From assembly GCA_003153555.1 (NCBI GenBank), contig PLZS01000130.1:1-64000 (forward strand): DNA of 64,000 nucleotides, in the 5' to 3' direction. The notes beneath the pieces are model-generated. The model worked only from the letters and a program-made list of their open reading frames with translations, had not been told where the DNA came from and did not search any database. The stretch is from Candidatus Melainabacteria bacterium (lineage in GTDB: Bacteria; Cyanobacteriota; Vampirovibrionia; Obscuribacterales; Obscuribacteraceae). Both the position numbers and the translations under genes were made by a program. Below, piece after piece: positions 42,359 through 53,315 of this stretch (positions are counted from its first letter, which is position 1; the number at the start of each line of letters is the position of its first letter).

Positions 42359-42630
42359 ATGATCAAATCCAAGTCGGCTTCGTCTTCGGCGGAGGCGATT
42401 CCGAGAGTGGTGGCGTCTACAATACCGGTTCAGAAACGGATTCAGGCGGCGCGCGTAACTCCGGTGGCCTCAGCGAAAGCGGTGGCGTTTACCAATCTGG
42501 TGCAGAATCTGACTCCGGCGGAATCGCCAATGTCGGAGCTCGTTCAGAATCTGGCGGGCCGAGAGCGACCGGCGCTGAATCAGATTCTAGCGCATACGAC
42601 AATCCAGTAGTTCGCAATTATCACTGGTAG
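42359..42630 (+). CDS. Ser-Gly-Gly repeat protein with a frame conflict near its start
   Basis: ATG 42359 has GAGG five bases upstream and a TATAAT promoter, but its own frame gives an unremarkable 83-residue peptide. The frame one base back (stop TAG 42628) reads ESGGVYNTG, TDSGGARNSGG, ESGGVYQSG, SDSGGIANVG, SESGGPRATG and ends NPVVRNYHW. Differences between the two best repeats are mostly silent third-base changes in that frame, which marks it as the coding frame. It has no ATG, GTG or TTG start, so a one-base assembly error or a frameshift near 42367 is likely. The repeats look like an extracellular Gly/Ser-rich protein. No signal peptide is seen. Confidence 0.5.
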
Positions 42631-42652
42631 GCGCTTGTTTCGTCAGATCGCA

Positions 42653-42682
42653 CAGCCCACGCCTAACACAAGGCATGGGCTG
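42653..42682. terminator. Bidirectional hairpin between convergent genes
   Basis: CAGCCCACGCC and GGCATGGGCTG pair with one mismatch around an eight-base loop. Neither side has a clear T-run, so termination is inferred from position between convergent genes. Confidence 0.4.
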
Positions 42683-42713
42683 GATCTCATTTATGCGAGC
42701 CTAGACCAGTGCA

Positions 42714-42995
42714 CTAAAACACTTTAACTGGACCGATGTTGATCAAGTGATGACTGTGCTTCTTCTTAATCACAATAACCTCTTTAGTCGCAGGTTGCTG
42801 CATGATCACGACTGGTCGTTCTCTAATAACGGTAACAGGTGCACTTTCTACAGTAGTTGAGCGTGTTTCAACCACCGCAGTTGGCTCTGCTTGTTCCGTG
42901 GTCGTCACTGATGAATACGTGTCAGCGCTAACAGCCGGCGCAAATAGACTAGTGCCGACTAGGGCGCCTAGTACCAACATAGCTTGAAAATTCAT
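42714..42995 (-). CDS. Small secreted protein
   Basis: ATG 42995 follows a perfect AGGAGG at proper spacing. Residues 1-24 form a signal peptide (MLVLGALVGTSLFAPAVSA). The mature part is Thr/Val/Glu-rich (TTTEQAEPTAVVETRSTTVE) and ends with a Lys/His segment (IKKKHSHHLINIGPVKVF) that might bind metal or nucleic acid. There are no Cys residues. It is not similar to a family I recognise. It is divergent from the operon of signalling genes only in sharing the intergenic space. Confidence 0.7.
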   Translation of the reverse strand: MNFQAMLVLGALVGTSLFAPAVSADTYSSVTTTEQAEPTAVVETRSTTVESAPVTVIRERPVVIMQQPATKEVIVIKKKHSHHLINIGPVKVF

Positions 42996-43134
42996 GACTT
43001 GTCCTCCTTTCTCTAACCTTTTCTTGGCTCCCGTGACGTGAGTCGTTGTTGAGTTGTTCCGGAAGTCACTATAGTTCCGTAATCTGATTGCTGACGTGGT
43101 TGGAGGACCCCAGCGATTCACTGGGAGGACCCTA

Positions 43135-45612
43135 CTACTCTACAATTGGGATTGGAATTTGGTTGACGATTCTGGTTAACGCTTCAAACGAAGTCTCTAA
43201 GCAACTAAAGTGTTTGGCTATCGCTTGCCAATCTTCGCCTTTTCCCGCGAACTCTAACTCTTTGCTAATCGCCGAAACTTTCATTGCTCCCATACCACCA
43301 GCGGCGCCCTTGATCTCATGAGCCGTGTCGATAATGTCCTGAAGTTCCTTACGCTCGATAGCAGAGCGAAGATTATCGATCGATGATTGCGTGGATGCGA
43401 CGAAAAGTGGCATCAGTTCCGCTAACATTGCCTCAGGCAGCACCATTTCGAGATCCTTCAGATTCTCGATCGCATTCGAGTTGTTACTTGAATCCCCCGT
43501 CCATTTTGCGAGCATCTTAGACATCTTCTCAAGAGAGGTCGGCTTACTTAAATAATCATCCATTCCAGCAGCGATGCATTTGTCTCGATCACCTTCCATA
43601 GCGTGAGCAGTCAAGCCAATAATGGGGATGTGTTTTCCTGTCAGTGCTTCCGATTTTCTAATTACATTCGTGGTTTCAAATCCATCCATTTCAGGCATTT
43701 GGCAGTCCATCAGGATAAGCATGTAATTTCTTCGCTTTAGTTCTTCTATAGCTGAGCGTCCGTTGCCAACGGCCAAGGCTTCATAACCTAACTTTTTGAG
43801 CTGCAACATTGCCACTTTTTGATTTACAGGATTGTCTTCTGCAATGAGCACCATCTCCTTGTTGAGTGAGTCCGAGTTTCCTAACGAGGAATCCAAATTA
43901 GTGAAAGCACCAACTTTGTCATCGTCATCACTGATCATCACTTTTGCAATCGAATTAAACAAGCGCGATTGCTGAACAGGCTTAGTCAAATAGGCTGAAA
44001 AACCTAACTCTAGAGCCTTTTCTCCCTGATTTTTGATGTCATATCCGGTGCACAAAAACACCTTAGTACTTCGCAGCGTCCGGTCTTGCTGAATGCGTTT
44101 CAACAAACTAAAACCGTCTTGCTCAGGCATAGCCAAATCAGTAATGACAATGTCATATGGAATTTTGGATTTAGCTTTCTCCTTTAACTTTTGCAGAGCT
44201 TCGTCGGCACCACTGGCCACGTCGCACTTCATTCGCCACGAATGCACATAAGCCTGAATGATCGTTCGCGCGCTAGCTTGATCGTCAACAACAAGCACTC
44301 GAGTGCTATCCAACCTCTCATGGTACGGTGCGGGACTGCCGGTTTCTGAGCCGACTGCAAAAGGCACTTCGAACCAAAATGTTGATCCCTTATCAACTGT
44401 GCTATTGACGCCAATCCTTCCGCCCATCAATTCAACCAAACGTTTTGAAATTGACAGTCCTAAGCCGGTGCCACCAAACTTACGGGTGGTCGATCCGTCG
44501 GCTTGCGAAAATGGACGAAATAGTCGTTCTATGGTCTCTTCCGAAAGTCCTATTCCAGTATCCCTGATGCCAAAATTGACCACTACTTTACCGTCAACAT
44601 TAGACTTTTCAGCCCTGGTGGCGAGAACAACCACTTCACCTTTTTCTGTGAATTTCATGGCGTTACCAATCAGGTTCAGCAATACTTGCCTGAGACGTCC
44701 CGAATCACCCTTCAGTACTTTCGGCAAATCAGGATCGATGAACGTCATTACGGAAATATTTTTGTATCGCGCTTGCTCACTCAATAACTCAGCGGTGCCT
44801 TCAACGAGCGGGATCACATCGAAATCCAAAATCTCCAGGTCAAGCTTTCCAGCTTCGATTTTTGAAAGGTCAAGGATGTCGTTAATAATGATCAAAAGAG
44901 CCTGAGCTGATTCTCTAATAATGCGGGCGAATTCGCGTTGCTCAGTAGATAGTGGTGTATGCAACAGTAGTTCTGCCATACCGATCACGCCATTCATGGG
45001 AGTGCGAATTTCGTGACTCATATTTGCCAGAAATTCGGTTTTCAGTCGGTCTGCTTTTTGCAATTGTCGACTGCGTTCTTCAAGCAGCTCCTTTTCCATT
45101 TCCTGCCGAAGCAACTCTTGGTGAATCAATTGCTTTTCTGTCTCGAGTCGATCTTTCTCTTCTTGGGCGCGCTTCTTTTCAATTTCAGAAATTAATTCCG
45201 ACTGTCGCCTGATTTCTTCAGTCTTTTTGAACAGATCAACAAAAACACTTACCTTTGATTTCAAAACCTGGGCATTGAACGGCTTGACGATAAAGTCCAC
45301 AGCGCCTAGCGAATAGCCTAAGGAGCGATCGGCATCCTCGGTATTCATAGCAGTTAAAAATATGATCGGCGTATGCTTCGAGTTCTCTCGCTGACGAAAC
45401 AAAGATGCAGTTTCAAATCCGTTCATGCCCGGCATGTTGACGTCCAAGATTACGATGGCAAAGTCATCGCGCAAAAGACACTTGAGCGCTTCCTGACCAG
45501 AGTTGGCCTTCACCACATTCTGACCGAGGGTCTCCAGAACAGCTTCCAAAGCCATCAGGTTTTCAGGCTGATCGTCAACGACCAGGATGTTAACCGGTTG
45601 CTCTGGATGCAC
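43135..45612 (-). CDS. Hybrid histidine kinase: REC-HisKA-HATPase-REC-REC-Hpt
   Basis: The start is GTG 45612 with GGAGGGG six bases upstream; it overlaps the cheB 3' end by 23 nt. The order is receiver 1 ([12 protein letters not shown]) at residues 8-125, coiled coil, HisKA with NMSHEIRTP near 205, HATPase with NAMKFT, DTGIGL and GGTGLGLS, receiver 2 ([11 protein letters not shown]), receiver 3 ([11 protein letters not shown]) and an Hpt domain with HEIKGAAG near 755. It has no membrane part, so it is cytoplasmic. Phosphate could flow His-Asp-His-Asp inside the protein and on to the single-domain regulator or another partner. It ends an operon with cheB, cheR and the poly-HAMP kinase. Confidence 0.94.
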   Translation of the reverse strand: MHPEQPVNILVVDDQPENLMALEAVLETLGQNVVKANSGQEALKCLLRDDFAIVILDVNMPGMNGFETASLFRQRENSKHTPIIFLTAMNTEDADRSLGYSLGAVDFIVKPFNAQVLKSKVSVFVDLFKKTEEIRRQSELISEIEKKRAQEEKDRLETEKQLIHQELLRQEMEKELLEERSRQLQKADRLKTEFLANMSHEIRTPMNGVIGMAELLLHTPLSTEQREFARIIRESAQALLIIINDILDLSKIEAGKLDLEILDFDVIPLVEGTAELLSEQARYKNISVMTFIDPDLPKVLKGDSGRLRQVLLNLIGNAMKFTEKGEVVVLATRAEKSNVDGKVVVNFGIRDTGIGLSEETIERLFRPFSQADGSTTRKFGGTGLGLSISKRLVELMGGRIGVNSTVDKGSTFWFEVPFAVGSETGSPAPYHERLDSTRVLVVDDQASARTIIQAYVHSWRMKCDVASGADEALQKLKEKAKSKIPYDIVITDLAMPEQDGFSLLKRIQQDRTLRSTKVFLCTGYDIKNQGEKALELGFSAYLTKPVQQSRLFNSIAKVMISDDDDKVGAFTNLDSSLGNSDSLNKEMVLIAEDNPVNQKVAMLQLKKLGYEALAVGNGRSAIEELKRRNYMLILMDCQMPEMDGFETTNVIRKSEALTGKHIPIIGLTAHAMEGDRDKCIAAGMDDYLSKPTSLEKMSKMLAKWTGDSSNNSNAIENLKDLEMVLPEAMLAELMPLFVASTQSSIDNLRSAIERKELQDIIDTAHEIKGAAGGMGAMKVSAISKELEFAGKGEDWQAIAKHFSCLETSFEALTRIVNQIPIPIVE

Positions 45613-46201
45613 GGCGAGCCCCTCCTTCGCGTACGAGGGTTGAAATATAAGGACCGATCTCGCCTAGCGGCATTATTATTGGTGCCTTGGTCGAGGCCAC
45701 TGCAGCATTAGGCAAAGTGTCCTTTTCGGACGTCACCGGGTCTTGAATAATTACCAATCCGCCTCGGTTCTCGATGCTTGCTGCGCCATCTGCACCATCG
45801 CTGCTGGCACCCGTCAGCACCACTCCGATAACCCCACTGCCATAAGTCCTTGCGGCAGAATCGAAGGCTACGTCAATTGATGGACGGGCATAGGTAACGG
45901 GCTCATCTGCCGATAAAGAAAGACAATCGCGCTCCACCAACAAGTGATAATCGGCTGGCGCCAAATATATGCAATTTTGTTTTAGGGGCATCTTATCCTC
46001 GGCTTCCTCCACGGAGCGCCGAATAAATCGCTGCATCATGTTCGTGAGCAGGTTATCCATGCTCACCTCTGCTCCTTGTTCACGATGTTGGATGAAGATG
46101 ATTGGTACAGTACAGTCATCCTCGATTCCTGCCAGCAGCGTTTTGATTGCAGCCAGGCCTCCAAGTGAGCAGCCAATAATGATCAGCTTGTAACTCGTCA
46201 C
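45590..46201 (-). CDS. cheB: CheB methylesterase catalytic domain without receiver
   Basis: The start is GTG 46201, overlapping the cheR stop in GTGA, with AGAGG five bases upstream; the frame extends to 46207. The fold has the catalytic GCSLGG Ser near residue 11, His in FIQHREQG and Asp in [11 protein letters not shown], the CheB triad. Normally a receiver domain comes first; here it is absent, so activity is not controlled by phosphorylation of CheB itself. It removes methyl groups from glutamates of chemoreceptors or related signal proteins and may deamidate glutamines. The only candidate receptor-like protein nearby is the poly-HAMP kinase. Two bases of the 3' end are shared with the next gene's start region. 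Confidence 0.9.
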   Translation of the reverse strand: MTSYKLIIIGCSLGGLAAIKTLLAGIEDDCTVPIIFIQHREQGAEVSMDNLLTNMMQRFIRRSVEEAEDKMPLKQNCIYLAPADYHLLVERDCLSLSADEPVTYARPSIDVAFDSAARTYGSGVIGVVLTGASSDGADGAASIENRGGLVIIQDPVTSEKDTLPNAAVASTKAPIIMPLGEIGPYISTLVREGGARRASRATG

Positions 46202-47046
46202 GCACACCTCTTATACAATTTCATCACCGAATCAAGCTCCTCATAAGCCTTTTCGTACTTGCTGAACTTAAGCGATTCCCTTTTGCCTAAGGCGAGAATT
46301 CCAAACGAGGCCATACTCTCATGTAACAAATCCAACACTTTGGTGCGCAAGTCCTCATTGAAATAGATGAGCACGTTGCGAATCAGTACTAGATTGAACT
46401 CGTTGAAAGACTTATCGGTCACCAAATTGTGCTGAGCGAAGATTATGTTCTGGCGCAGTTCTTGGTTGATGATCGCATAGTCGTATTTAGCAGTGTAATA
46501 CTCCGAAAAAGAATTCTTGCCGCCCGATTGAATATAGTTATCGGTATACTCCTTCATGTGTGAAAGAGGGAAGATGCCTGCTTTCGCTTTGCGCAAAACG
46601 TCCTCGTTCATATCGGTCGCGTAGATTCGGCAGCGATCGTAAATCCCTTCCTCTTTCAAAACGATTGCCATCGAATAGGCTTCTTCGCCAGTGGCACAGC
46701 CAGCGTCCCATATCCTAATCATTGGATAAGTTTTTAAAATTGGCACCACTTCAGTGCGCAGCGCCTGGAAAAATGCAGGATCACGGAACATGGAAGTGAC
46801 GTTTACTGTCAACGACAGCACGAAACGATCCATAATCGTCGAGTCATGCAAAACAGCCTCCTGCACAGCAGAGATGGTGCCTAGCTTTTCCAACTTTGCA
46901 AACTTCCAAATGCGCCGGCGTATAGACGCCGACGCATAATTTCGGAAGTCATAACCGTATCGCCGAAAGATTCCGTCAAGCAATAGATCGATTTCAATTG
47001 ATTCGATCTCGTCATTATCTTCCAGAGTGTTCATTAAGTCTTTCAT
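46198..47046 (-). CDS. cheR: CheR-type protein-glutamate methyltransferase
   Basis: The N-terminal helical domain (residues 10-80, with RYGYDFRNYASASIRRRI) and SAM-binding domain (WDAGCATGEEAYSMAI, then IYATDMNEDVL and LVLIRNVLIYFN) are the classical CheR arrangement. It transfers methyl from S-adenosylmethionine to glutamate residues on chemoreceptors, or in non-motile systems to kinase sensors. The length of 282 residues is normal. It starts at ATG 47046, 18 bases after the poly-HAMP stop, and its stop overlaps cheB. No receptor with the usual methylation helices is seen in the operon, which suggests the target is the poly-HAMP array. Confidence 0.94.
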   Translation of the reverse strand: MKDLMNTLEDNDEIESIEIDLLLDGIFRRYGYDFRNYASASIRRRIWKFAKLEKLGTISAVQEAVLHDSTIMDRFVLSLTVNVTSMFRDPAFFQALRTEVVPILKTYPMIRIWDAGCATGEEAYSMAIVLKEEGIYDRCRIYATDMNEDVLRKAKAGIFPLSHMKEYTDNYIQSGGKNSFSEYYTAKYDYAIINQELRQNIIFAQHNLVTDKSFNEFNLVLIRNVLIYFNEDLRTKVLDLLHESMASFGILALGKRESLKFSKYEKAYEELDSVMKLYKRCA

Positions 47047-47064
47047 GCTTGGGAATTAGCGACT

Positions 47065-50000
47065 TCATTGATAGAGCCATACACGCAGCAATGACATCAG
47101 TTGGTCAGTGTCTACAGGTTTGGCGATGTAATCCGAGGCTCCGGCTTCAATACATTTCTCCCGATCGCCTTTCATTGCTTTGGCGGTCAAGGCAATAATC
47201 GGCAGATTCTTGAATTGGTCCATGCCCCTTATTCTACGAGTGGTTTCATATCCATCAATCTCGGGCATCATCACGTCCATGAGGACGACTTCGACATCAG
47301 GATTGTCTTGAATTAGCTTGATTGCCTCCAGACCGTTTTCAGCGTAGATCACGTTCATGTGTTGATCTTCTAGGATGCTTGTAAGAGCGAAAATGTTTCT
47401 TACATCATCATCTACGATCAATATCTTGCGATCCGAAAGGATCGGGTCGCGATTGTGAGCCTGTTGGAGCATCCGACGCTTCGACTCGGGCAGATTATTC
47501 TCGACTCGATGCAAGAACAAAGCCGTTTCATCAAGCAAGCGGTCTGGAGACTTTGCCTCCTTAACGATCACAGCTTCGGTCATTTGCCTGAGGTCCATTT
47601 CTTCCTTTGCAGTGAGGTCCTTGCCGGTGTAGACAACGATCGGCAGGTTTTGCAATCCAAGCTCATCTTGAACCTTCTTTATCAACTCTGAGCCAGTCAT
47701 GTCAGGAAGTCCGAGATCGATAACCATGCAATCGAAGCGATTGGTTTTCAAAAGTTCAATTGCTTCCGCACCAGAGGCCACTGCCGTCGTCTCGACGTCG
47801 CCGTTACCGATTAGCTCAACGATGCTGTTGCGCTGTGTTTCGTCATCTTCAACGACCAATAGGTTTTTGGCTGGTCGCTCTATGAATGCTTTGATGGCGT
47901 TCATCGCTTCATTAATCGCTTCTTTGGTCACCGGTTTCTCTAAGTAGCCGATTGCTCCTTGTTTGAAGCCGCGTTGCTTTTGACCAGACGCCGAAATGAC
48001 GTTAACTGGAATGTGACGTGTCTTAGGATCATGCTTGAGTCTATCCAGCACCGTCCAACCATCCATATCAGGCAGCACTATATCTAGTGTTATAGCGTCT
48101 GGACTGAACCGTCGGGCAAGCGCTATGGCAGCGGCACCGTTCACCGCTACAAGACCTTTGAAGCCGCTCTCACGAGCTTCATCCAAAAGCAGGCGAGCAA
48201 ATGTCACGTCGTCTTCGACGATGAGCAGAACCCTGTCATCATCTTGGATGCTGCCTCGATCATCAGCAACAATACTTTCCAATAATATACTCGTATCGTT
48301 CGCAGTCTCAAGAACGTCTGGTGCAAGTGCATCATAAGGACGCTCCGTTGGTGCAGAATATGAGGACACTATGCTGCGAGGTCTGATTGATTGCACTGGT
48401 GGAACGTAATTGACAGGCAGATAGAGTGTGAACGTACTGCCTTCACCCGGAGCACTTGTCACCCTGATTTCGCCACCTAGTAGGCTGGCAATCTCACGGC
48501 TGATCGGCAGTCCCAATCCTGTGCCACCGTACTTCCTGCTTGTACTTCCATCAGCCTGTTGGAACGCTTCAAAGATGATTCTTTGTTTGTCACCAGGGAT
48601 GCCTATACCACTGTCAGTGACAGAGAAGGCAATTACCGTAGGTGTATCGTTTAACGTTAACTTGTCTGGACTCCATCCCTCCGATACAGGATGAACCTTG
48701 AGGATGATGCCACCATATTCGGTGAACTTGAATGCATTCGATAGCAGGTTCTTGAGCACTTGTTGCAAGCGCTTAGAGTCTGTACTTAACGCACGAGGCA
48801 GGTTATCAGTGAAGTCTAAATGGAATTCGAGTTTCTTAGTCTCGGCAACCTGTCTAAAGTTTCGCTCGATAGCTGCGTGTAGATCCTTGAATCCCACTTC
48901 TCCGATATCGAGAGTGATCGTTCCAGACTCGATCTTCGAGAGGTCGAGAATGTCGTTAATCAACTCAAGCAGGTCAGAACCAGATGCATGAATGGTGCGA
49001 GCAAATTCCACTTGTTTTGGAGTCAAGTTAGCTTCAACGTTGTCGGACAAAAGCTTGGACAAGATAAGCAAGCTATTGAGCGGTGTTCTCAATTCATGCG
49101 ACATGTTGGCGAGGAATTCCGACTTGTATTTCGATGTCAGTGCAAGTTGTTCTGCTTTTTCTTCAAGAGACATTCTTGCCTGCTCTATTTCTCGATTCTT
49201 GCGCTCCACCTCCGCATTCTGAGCGGCCAGCAGTCTTGCTTTCTCTTCCAACTCTTCGTTGGTTTGTTGAAGTTCTTCTTGTTGCTGAGTGAGCAGATCT
49301 TCGGAAGCTTGCAACGTTTTTGCCTGTTGCTCCAATCGCTTGTTCGTTTCGGTAAGCTCTTGTTGTTGAGCCTGCAGTTCCTGCGCAAGAGATTGGGATT
49401 GCTTCAGCAGGTTTTCCGTTCTCATGTTCGCTTCGATAGTGTTGAGCACGATACCGATGCTTTCCGTTAGCTGGTCGAGGAACGCTAAATGGATTTCACT
49501 GAACGGTTCGAACGAAGCAAGCTCGATAACTGCGCGCACGTCACCTTCAAAGATAACCGGCAGCGCTACGATATTTATCGGTGTCGCTTCGCCCAGACCC
49601 GAATTGATCTTGATGTAATCTTCAGGAGCGTTTGTAACCAAGATTCTTTGCTTCTCAACCGCTGTTTGACCGATCAGTCCTTCTCTCATTTTGAAGCGAT
49701 CGGACAAATGTTTTCTCTTTTGATAGGCGTAGCTTCCCATCAGCTTGAGTGAGCCTTCGCCTTCTTCATTCTCGTTTATGTAAAAGACACCATGTTGTGC
49801 GCCCACGAGTGGTGCTACTTCAGACAGAATCAAGTTGGCAACTGTCAACAGGTCTCTTTGTCCTTGCAACATACTTGTAAACTTGGCAAGATTGGTCTTG
49901 AGCCAGTCTTGCTCCGTATTTTTCTGGGTCGTGTCTTTGAGGTTGCGGATCATTTCGTTGATGTTGTCTTTGAGCGACGCAACTTCGCCTCGGGCTTCAA

Positions 50001-52884
50001 CAGCAACTGTTCGAGTCAAGTCACCCTTCGTAACGGCTGTTGCTACTTCAGTAATAGCTCTTACCTGTGTCGTCAAGTTCGCAGCAAGTCCGTTGACGTT
50101 GTCTGTCAAATCCCTCCACGTCCCTGCCGCACCTGGTACCAGAGCCTGTCCACCGAGCACCCCTTCTACTCCCACCTCCCTCGCTACTGATGTAACTTGG
50201 TCGGCGAATGTAGCGAGCGTGTCGATCATTTCGTTGATTGTGTCCGACAGCGCGGCAATTTCGCCCTTTGCTTGCAGGACCAGTTTTCGTTTCAAGTTTC
50301 CGTTTGCAACAGCGGTCACAACTCCGGCAATTCCGCGCACTTGCTCTGTCAGGTTACCTGCCATGGAATTCACGTTATCCGTCAAATCCTTCCATGTACC
50401 GGATACCCCCTGCACCACGGCTTGTCCACCGAGTTTTCCTTCCGTTCCTACTTCTCTTGCAACCCGTGTTACTTCCGAGGCGAACGAGCTGAGCTGGTCA
50501 ACCATGGTATTGATTGTGTTTTTCAACTCCAAGATTTCGCCTTTAACGTCTACCGTGATCTTCTTCGTCAAGTCACCGTTTGCAACGGCTGTTGTCACTT
50601 CAGCGATGTTTCTTACTTGCGCTGTTAGATTGCTGGCCATGGAATTCACGTTGTCCGTGAGATCCTTCCACGTGCCACCAACTCCTTTAACGACAGCCTG
50701 ACCGCCGAGTTTTCCTTCCGTTCCTACTTCTCTGGCAACCCGTGTTACTTCTGATGCAAATGAACTTAATTGGTCCACCATGGTATTGATTGTATTTTTC
50801 AACTCCAAGATTTCGCCTTTAACGTCCACTGTAATTTTTCTGGAAAGGTCACCATTAGCAACGGCTGTCGTCACGTCCGCGATGTTTCTTACCTGACCCG
50901 TTAAGTTGGATGCCATGTAGTTTACTGAGTCGGTCAAATCCTTCCACGTACCTGACACACCTTTTACATCGGCTTGCCCACCCAGTCTTCCTTCAGTTCC
51001 AACTTCTCTGGCAACACGTGTTACCTCTGATGCGAATGAACTTAATTGATCCACCATCGTGTTGATTGTGTTTTTCAGTTCGAGGATTTCTCCTTTTACT
51101 TGCACCGTGATTTTTCTCGTTAAGTCACCATTTGCAACGGCTGTTGTCACCTCGGCGATGTTTCTTACCTGACCAGTCAAGTTTGACGCCATGTAATTCA
51201 CGGAGTCCGTCAAATCCTTCCAAGTACCCGACACGCCGCGTACATCGGCTTGTCCACCGAGTTTTCCGTCTGTTCCTACTTCTCTTGCAACACGCGTAAC
51301 TTCTGATGCGAAGGAACTCAATTGGTCCACCATCGTGTTGATTGTGTTTTTCAACTCCAAGATTTCGCCTTTAACGTCCACTGTGATTTTCTTCGACAAA
51401 TCACCTTTTGCCACAGCGGTCGTCACTTCTGCGATGTTCCGCACCTGAGCCGTCAGATTTCCTGCCATCATATTTACGTTATCAGTGAGTCCCTTCCATG
51501 CTCCGGTAACCCCCTGGACATCAGCTTGTCCACCGAGTTTGCCTTCCGATCCCACCTCACGTGCCACGCGCGTCACCTCTGCCGCAAATGAGCTGAGCTG
51601 GTCAACCATGATATTGATTGTATTTTTCAGTTCGAGAATTTCACCCTTAACGTCCACTGTAATCTTCTTCGACAAGTCGCCCGTCGCCACGGCTGTCGTC
51701 ACCTCGGCGATGTTTCGCACCTGAGCTGTCAGGTTTGACGCCATGTAATTCACAGAGTCCGTCAAGTCTTTCCAAGTGCCAGATACACCGCGTACATCCG
51801 CTTGTCCACCGAGTTTTCCTTCCGTTCCTACTTCTCTTGCAACCCGTGTTACTTCCGAGGCGAACGAGCTGAGCTGGTCAACCATGGTGTTGATCGTCTT
51901 CTTCAGTTCTAAAATTTCGCCCTTAACGTCTACTGTGATCTTTCTTGAGAGGTCACCGTTTGCCACGGCTGTTGTCACATCTGCAATGTTTCGCACCTGA
52001 GCTGTCAGGTTGCTTGCCATCGAATTAACATTATCAGTCAGATCCTTCCATGTACCGGAGACACCCTTAACTTGCGCTTGTCCACCGAGCTTCCCTTCCG
52101 TTCCTACTTCCCTGGCAACCCGTGTTACTTCAGAGGCGAACGAGCTGAGCTGGTCCACCATGGTGTTGATTGTGTTTTTGAGCTCGAGAATTTCGCCTTT
52201 AACGTCCACTGTGATTTTCTTGGAGAGGTCGCCTTTTGCCACGGCTGTTGTCACGTCTGCGATGTTTCGCACCTGACCCGTGAGGTTGCTTGCCATGGAG
52301 TTTACTGAGTCGGTCAAATCTTTCCATGTACCAGAAACGCCCTTTACTTGGGCTTGTCCACCGAGCTTACCTTCCGTTCCCACTTCTCGAGCTACGCGGG
52401 TGACTTCTGAGGTGAATGAGCTGAGCTGCTCAACCATCGTGTTAATCGTCCGTGCGGTGCGCAAGAACTCACCCTTGAGTGGACCGCCCTCAATTTCCAA
52501 GGCCATCGTCTGAGTCAAATCACCTTTTGCCACGGCGCCGATAACGCGGGCTACTTCAGTGGTCGGGCGGACCAGGTCACCGACCAAGCCGTTTACAGAC
52601 TGAATACAGTCATTCCAAGCGCCTGAAGCCTCACCCAATGTCGCTCGCTGGGTAATCTTCCCTTCTTTTCCGACCACGGTATTGATGCGTTGTAATTCCG
52701 CTTGCAGTCGTTGATTCAACTCGATGCAATCGTTGAATGCAGCGGATATTTCACCGGAAAGTCCCGTTTGGTCAAGAGGAAGCCTGATGCTGAAGTCTCC
52801 GCGGGACATTGATCTCAAAACCTTGAGAAGCTGTCTCCCGTCAATTGCGTCAGGTGTGCTCGTCGCTTGCGCAGTGCGTGCCAT
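47065..52884 (-). CDS. Giant soluble poly-HAMP/GAF hybrid histidine kinase with three receivers
   Basis: The start is ATG 52884 behind AGGAG; a TTG at 52953 has no ribosome site. The first ~1050 residues are a HAMP array in about ten 92-residue units ([40 protein letters not shown]), like the fungal Nik1/group III kinases. Then come a GAF domain (about 1075-1225), a coiled coil, HisKA ([11 protein letters not shown]), HATPase ([14 protein letters not shown]), and three receivers with Asp in [22 protein letters not shown] and [11 protein letters not shown]. There is no signal peptide or membrane helix, so it is cytoplasmic and may sense an internal cue such as osmotic or physical state. It leads the operon with cheR and cheB. 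Confidence 0.94.
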   Translation of the reverse strand: MARTAQATSTPDAIDGRQLLKVLRSMSRGDFSIRLPLDQTGLSGEISAAFNDCIELNQRLQAELQRINTVVGKEGKITQRATLGEASGAWNDCIQSVNGLVGDLVRPTTEVARVIGAVAKGDLTQTMALEIEGGPLKGEFLRTARTINTMVEQLSSFTSEVTRVAREVGTEGKLGGQAQVKGVSGTWKDLTDSVNSMASNLTGQVRNIADVTTAVAKGDLSKKITVDVKGEILELKNTINTMVDQLSSFASEVTRVAREVGTEGKLGGQAQVKGVSGTWKDLTDNVNSMASNLTAQVRNIADVTTAVANGDLSRKITVDVKGEILELKKTINTMVDQLSSFASEVTRVAREVGTEGKLGGQADVRGVSGTWKDLTDSVNYMASNLTAQVRNIAEVTTAVATGDLSKKITVDVKGEILELKNTINIMVDQLSSFAAEVTRVAREVGSEGKLGGQADVQGVTGAWKGLTDNVNMMAGNLTAQVRNIAEVTTAVAKGDLSKKITVDVKGEILELKNTINTMVDQLSSFASEVTRVAREVGTDGKLGGQADVRGVSGTWKDLTDSVNYMASNLTGQVRNIAEVTTAVANGDLTRKITVQVKGEILELKNTINTMVDQLSSFASEVTRVAREVGTEGRLGGQADVKGVSGTWKDLTDSVNYMASNLTGQVRNIADVTTAVANGDLSRKITVDVKGEILELKNTINTMVDQLSSFASEVTRVAREVGTEGKLGGQAVVKGVGGTWKDLTDNVNSMASNLTAQVRNIAEVTTAVANGDLTKKITVDVKGEILELKNTINTMVDQLSSFASEVTRVAREVGTEGKLGGQAVVQGVSGTWKDLTDNVNSMAGNLTEQVRGIAGVVTAVANGNLKRKLVLQAKGEIAALSDTINEMIDTLATFADQVTSVAREVGVEGVLGGQALVPGAAGTWRDLTDNVNGLAANLTTQVRAITEVATAVTKGDLTRTVAVEARGEVASLKDNINEMIRNLKDTTQKNTEQDWLKTNLAKFTSMLQGQRDLLTVANLILSEVAPLVGAQHGVFYINENEEGEGSLKLMGSYAYQKRKHLSDRFKMREGLIGQTAVEKQRILVTNAPEDYIKINSGLGEATPINIVALPVIFEGDVRAVIELASFEPFSEIHLAFLDQLTESIGIVLNTIEANMRTENLLKQSQSLAQELQAQQQELTETNKRLEQQAKTLQASEDLLTQQQEELQQTNEELEEKARLLAAQNAEVERKNREIEQARMSLEEKAEQLALTSKYKSEFLANMSHELRTPLNSLLILSKLLSDNVEANLTPKQVEFARTIHASGSDLLELINDILDLSKIESGTITLDIGEVGFKDLHAAIERNFRQVAETKKLEFHLDFTDNLPRALSTDSKRLQQVLKNLLSNAFKFTEYGGIILKVHPVSEGWSPDKLTLNDTPTVIAFSVTDSGIGIPGDKQRIIFEAFQQADGSTSRKYGGTGLGLPISREIASLLGGEIRVTSAPGEGSTFTLYLPVNYVPPVQSIRPRSIVSSYSAPTERPYDALAPDVLETANDTSILLESIVADDRGSIQDDDRVLLIVEDDVTFARLLLDEARESGFKGLVAVNGAAAIALARRFSPDAITLDIVLPDMDGWTVLDRLKHDPKTRHIPVNVISASGQKQRGFKQGAIGYLEKPVTKEAINEAMNAIKAFIERPAKNLLVVEDDETQRNSIVELIGNGDVETTAVASGAEAIELLKTNRFDCMVIDLGLPDMTGSELIKKVQDELGLQNLPIVVYTGKDLTAKEEMDLRQMTEAVIVKEAKSPDRLLDETALFLHRVENNLPESKRRMLQQAHNRDPILSDRKILIVDDDVRNIFALTSILEDQHMNVIYAENGLEAIKLIQDNPDVEVVLMDVMMPEIDGYETTRRIRGMDQFKNLPIIALTAKAMKGDREKCIEAGASDYIAKPVDTDQLMSLLRVWLYQ
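49960..52480. repeat. 276-bp tandem repeats encoding HAMP units
   Basis: The conserved GEILELK codons recur at plus-strand positions near 50524, 50800, 51076, 51352, 51628, 51904 and 52180, exactly 276 bp apart. Seven units are nearly identical; divergent units at about 49972 and 50248, and one before 52456, keep the same period. Each unit carries two HAMP-like helical elements. Confidence 0.9.
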
Positions 52885-53315
52885 CTGTTGTCTCTCCTGT
52901 CGGCGCCCAAATTTAGCTGCCGCAACCCTTGCTGAGTTGCGCGTTCCAGCCAATTACAACCACGTATAAAATCATCGTTACCAGAGTAATTATGTCACTA
53001 TTAGTCTTCATTAGATGTACCCGGGGATCGTGCACATGCGCCTGTCACCTGTGGGTGCTGAATATCCCAGAACAATCACAAAAGGGCGCAGAGCAGGCTT
53101 CTTGCCATATTCAAGTGCCGAGCAAAAAGATTAAATTCTCGATTCCAGGCTCCGCTTTTTCATAACTGACCTTTGTTTGCTCAACTCAACAATACGTCAG
53201 GTCAATGTTGGATAATGGCAACATCTGAGCTGCGCAACTTAAGCACGACACCATATTAAGTGCCTTGCTTCACCAGTATTAATTGCTGCCTAAAGAAGCC
53301 GAAGAGAAATCAAAA
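52885..53315. other. Divergent intergenic region (431 bp)
   Basis: This holds the promoters of the signalling operon (minus) and of the CPBP protease gene (plus). I see no ORF with a good ribosome site, no RNA gene and no strong palindrome in it. Confidence 0.4.

Noticed and set aside
42359-42610. 83-residue protein in the ATG 42359 frame
   Set aside because: The synonymous pattern of repeats favours the other frame, so this frame is treated as the wrong reading after the first codons.
49960-52480. Regular repeats as a CRISPR array
   Set aside because: Units are 276-bp coding repeats without spacers; no cas genes are present.
49792-52513. Many plus-strand ORFs across the HAMP array
   Set aside because: They repeat with the same 276-bp period and are mirror readings of the kinase gene.
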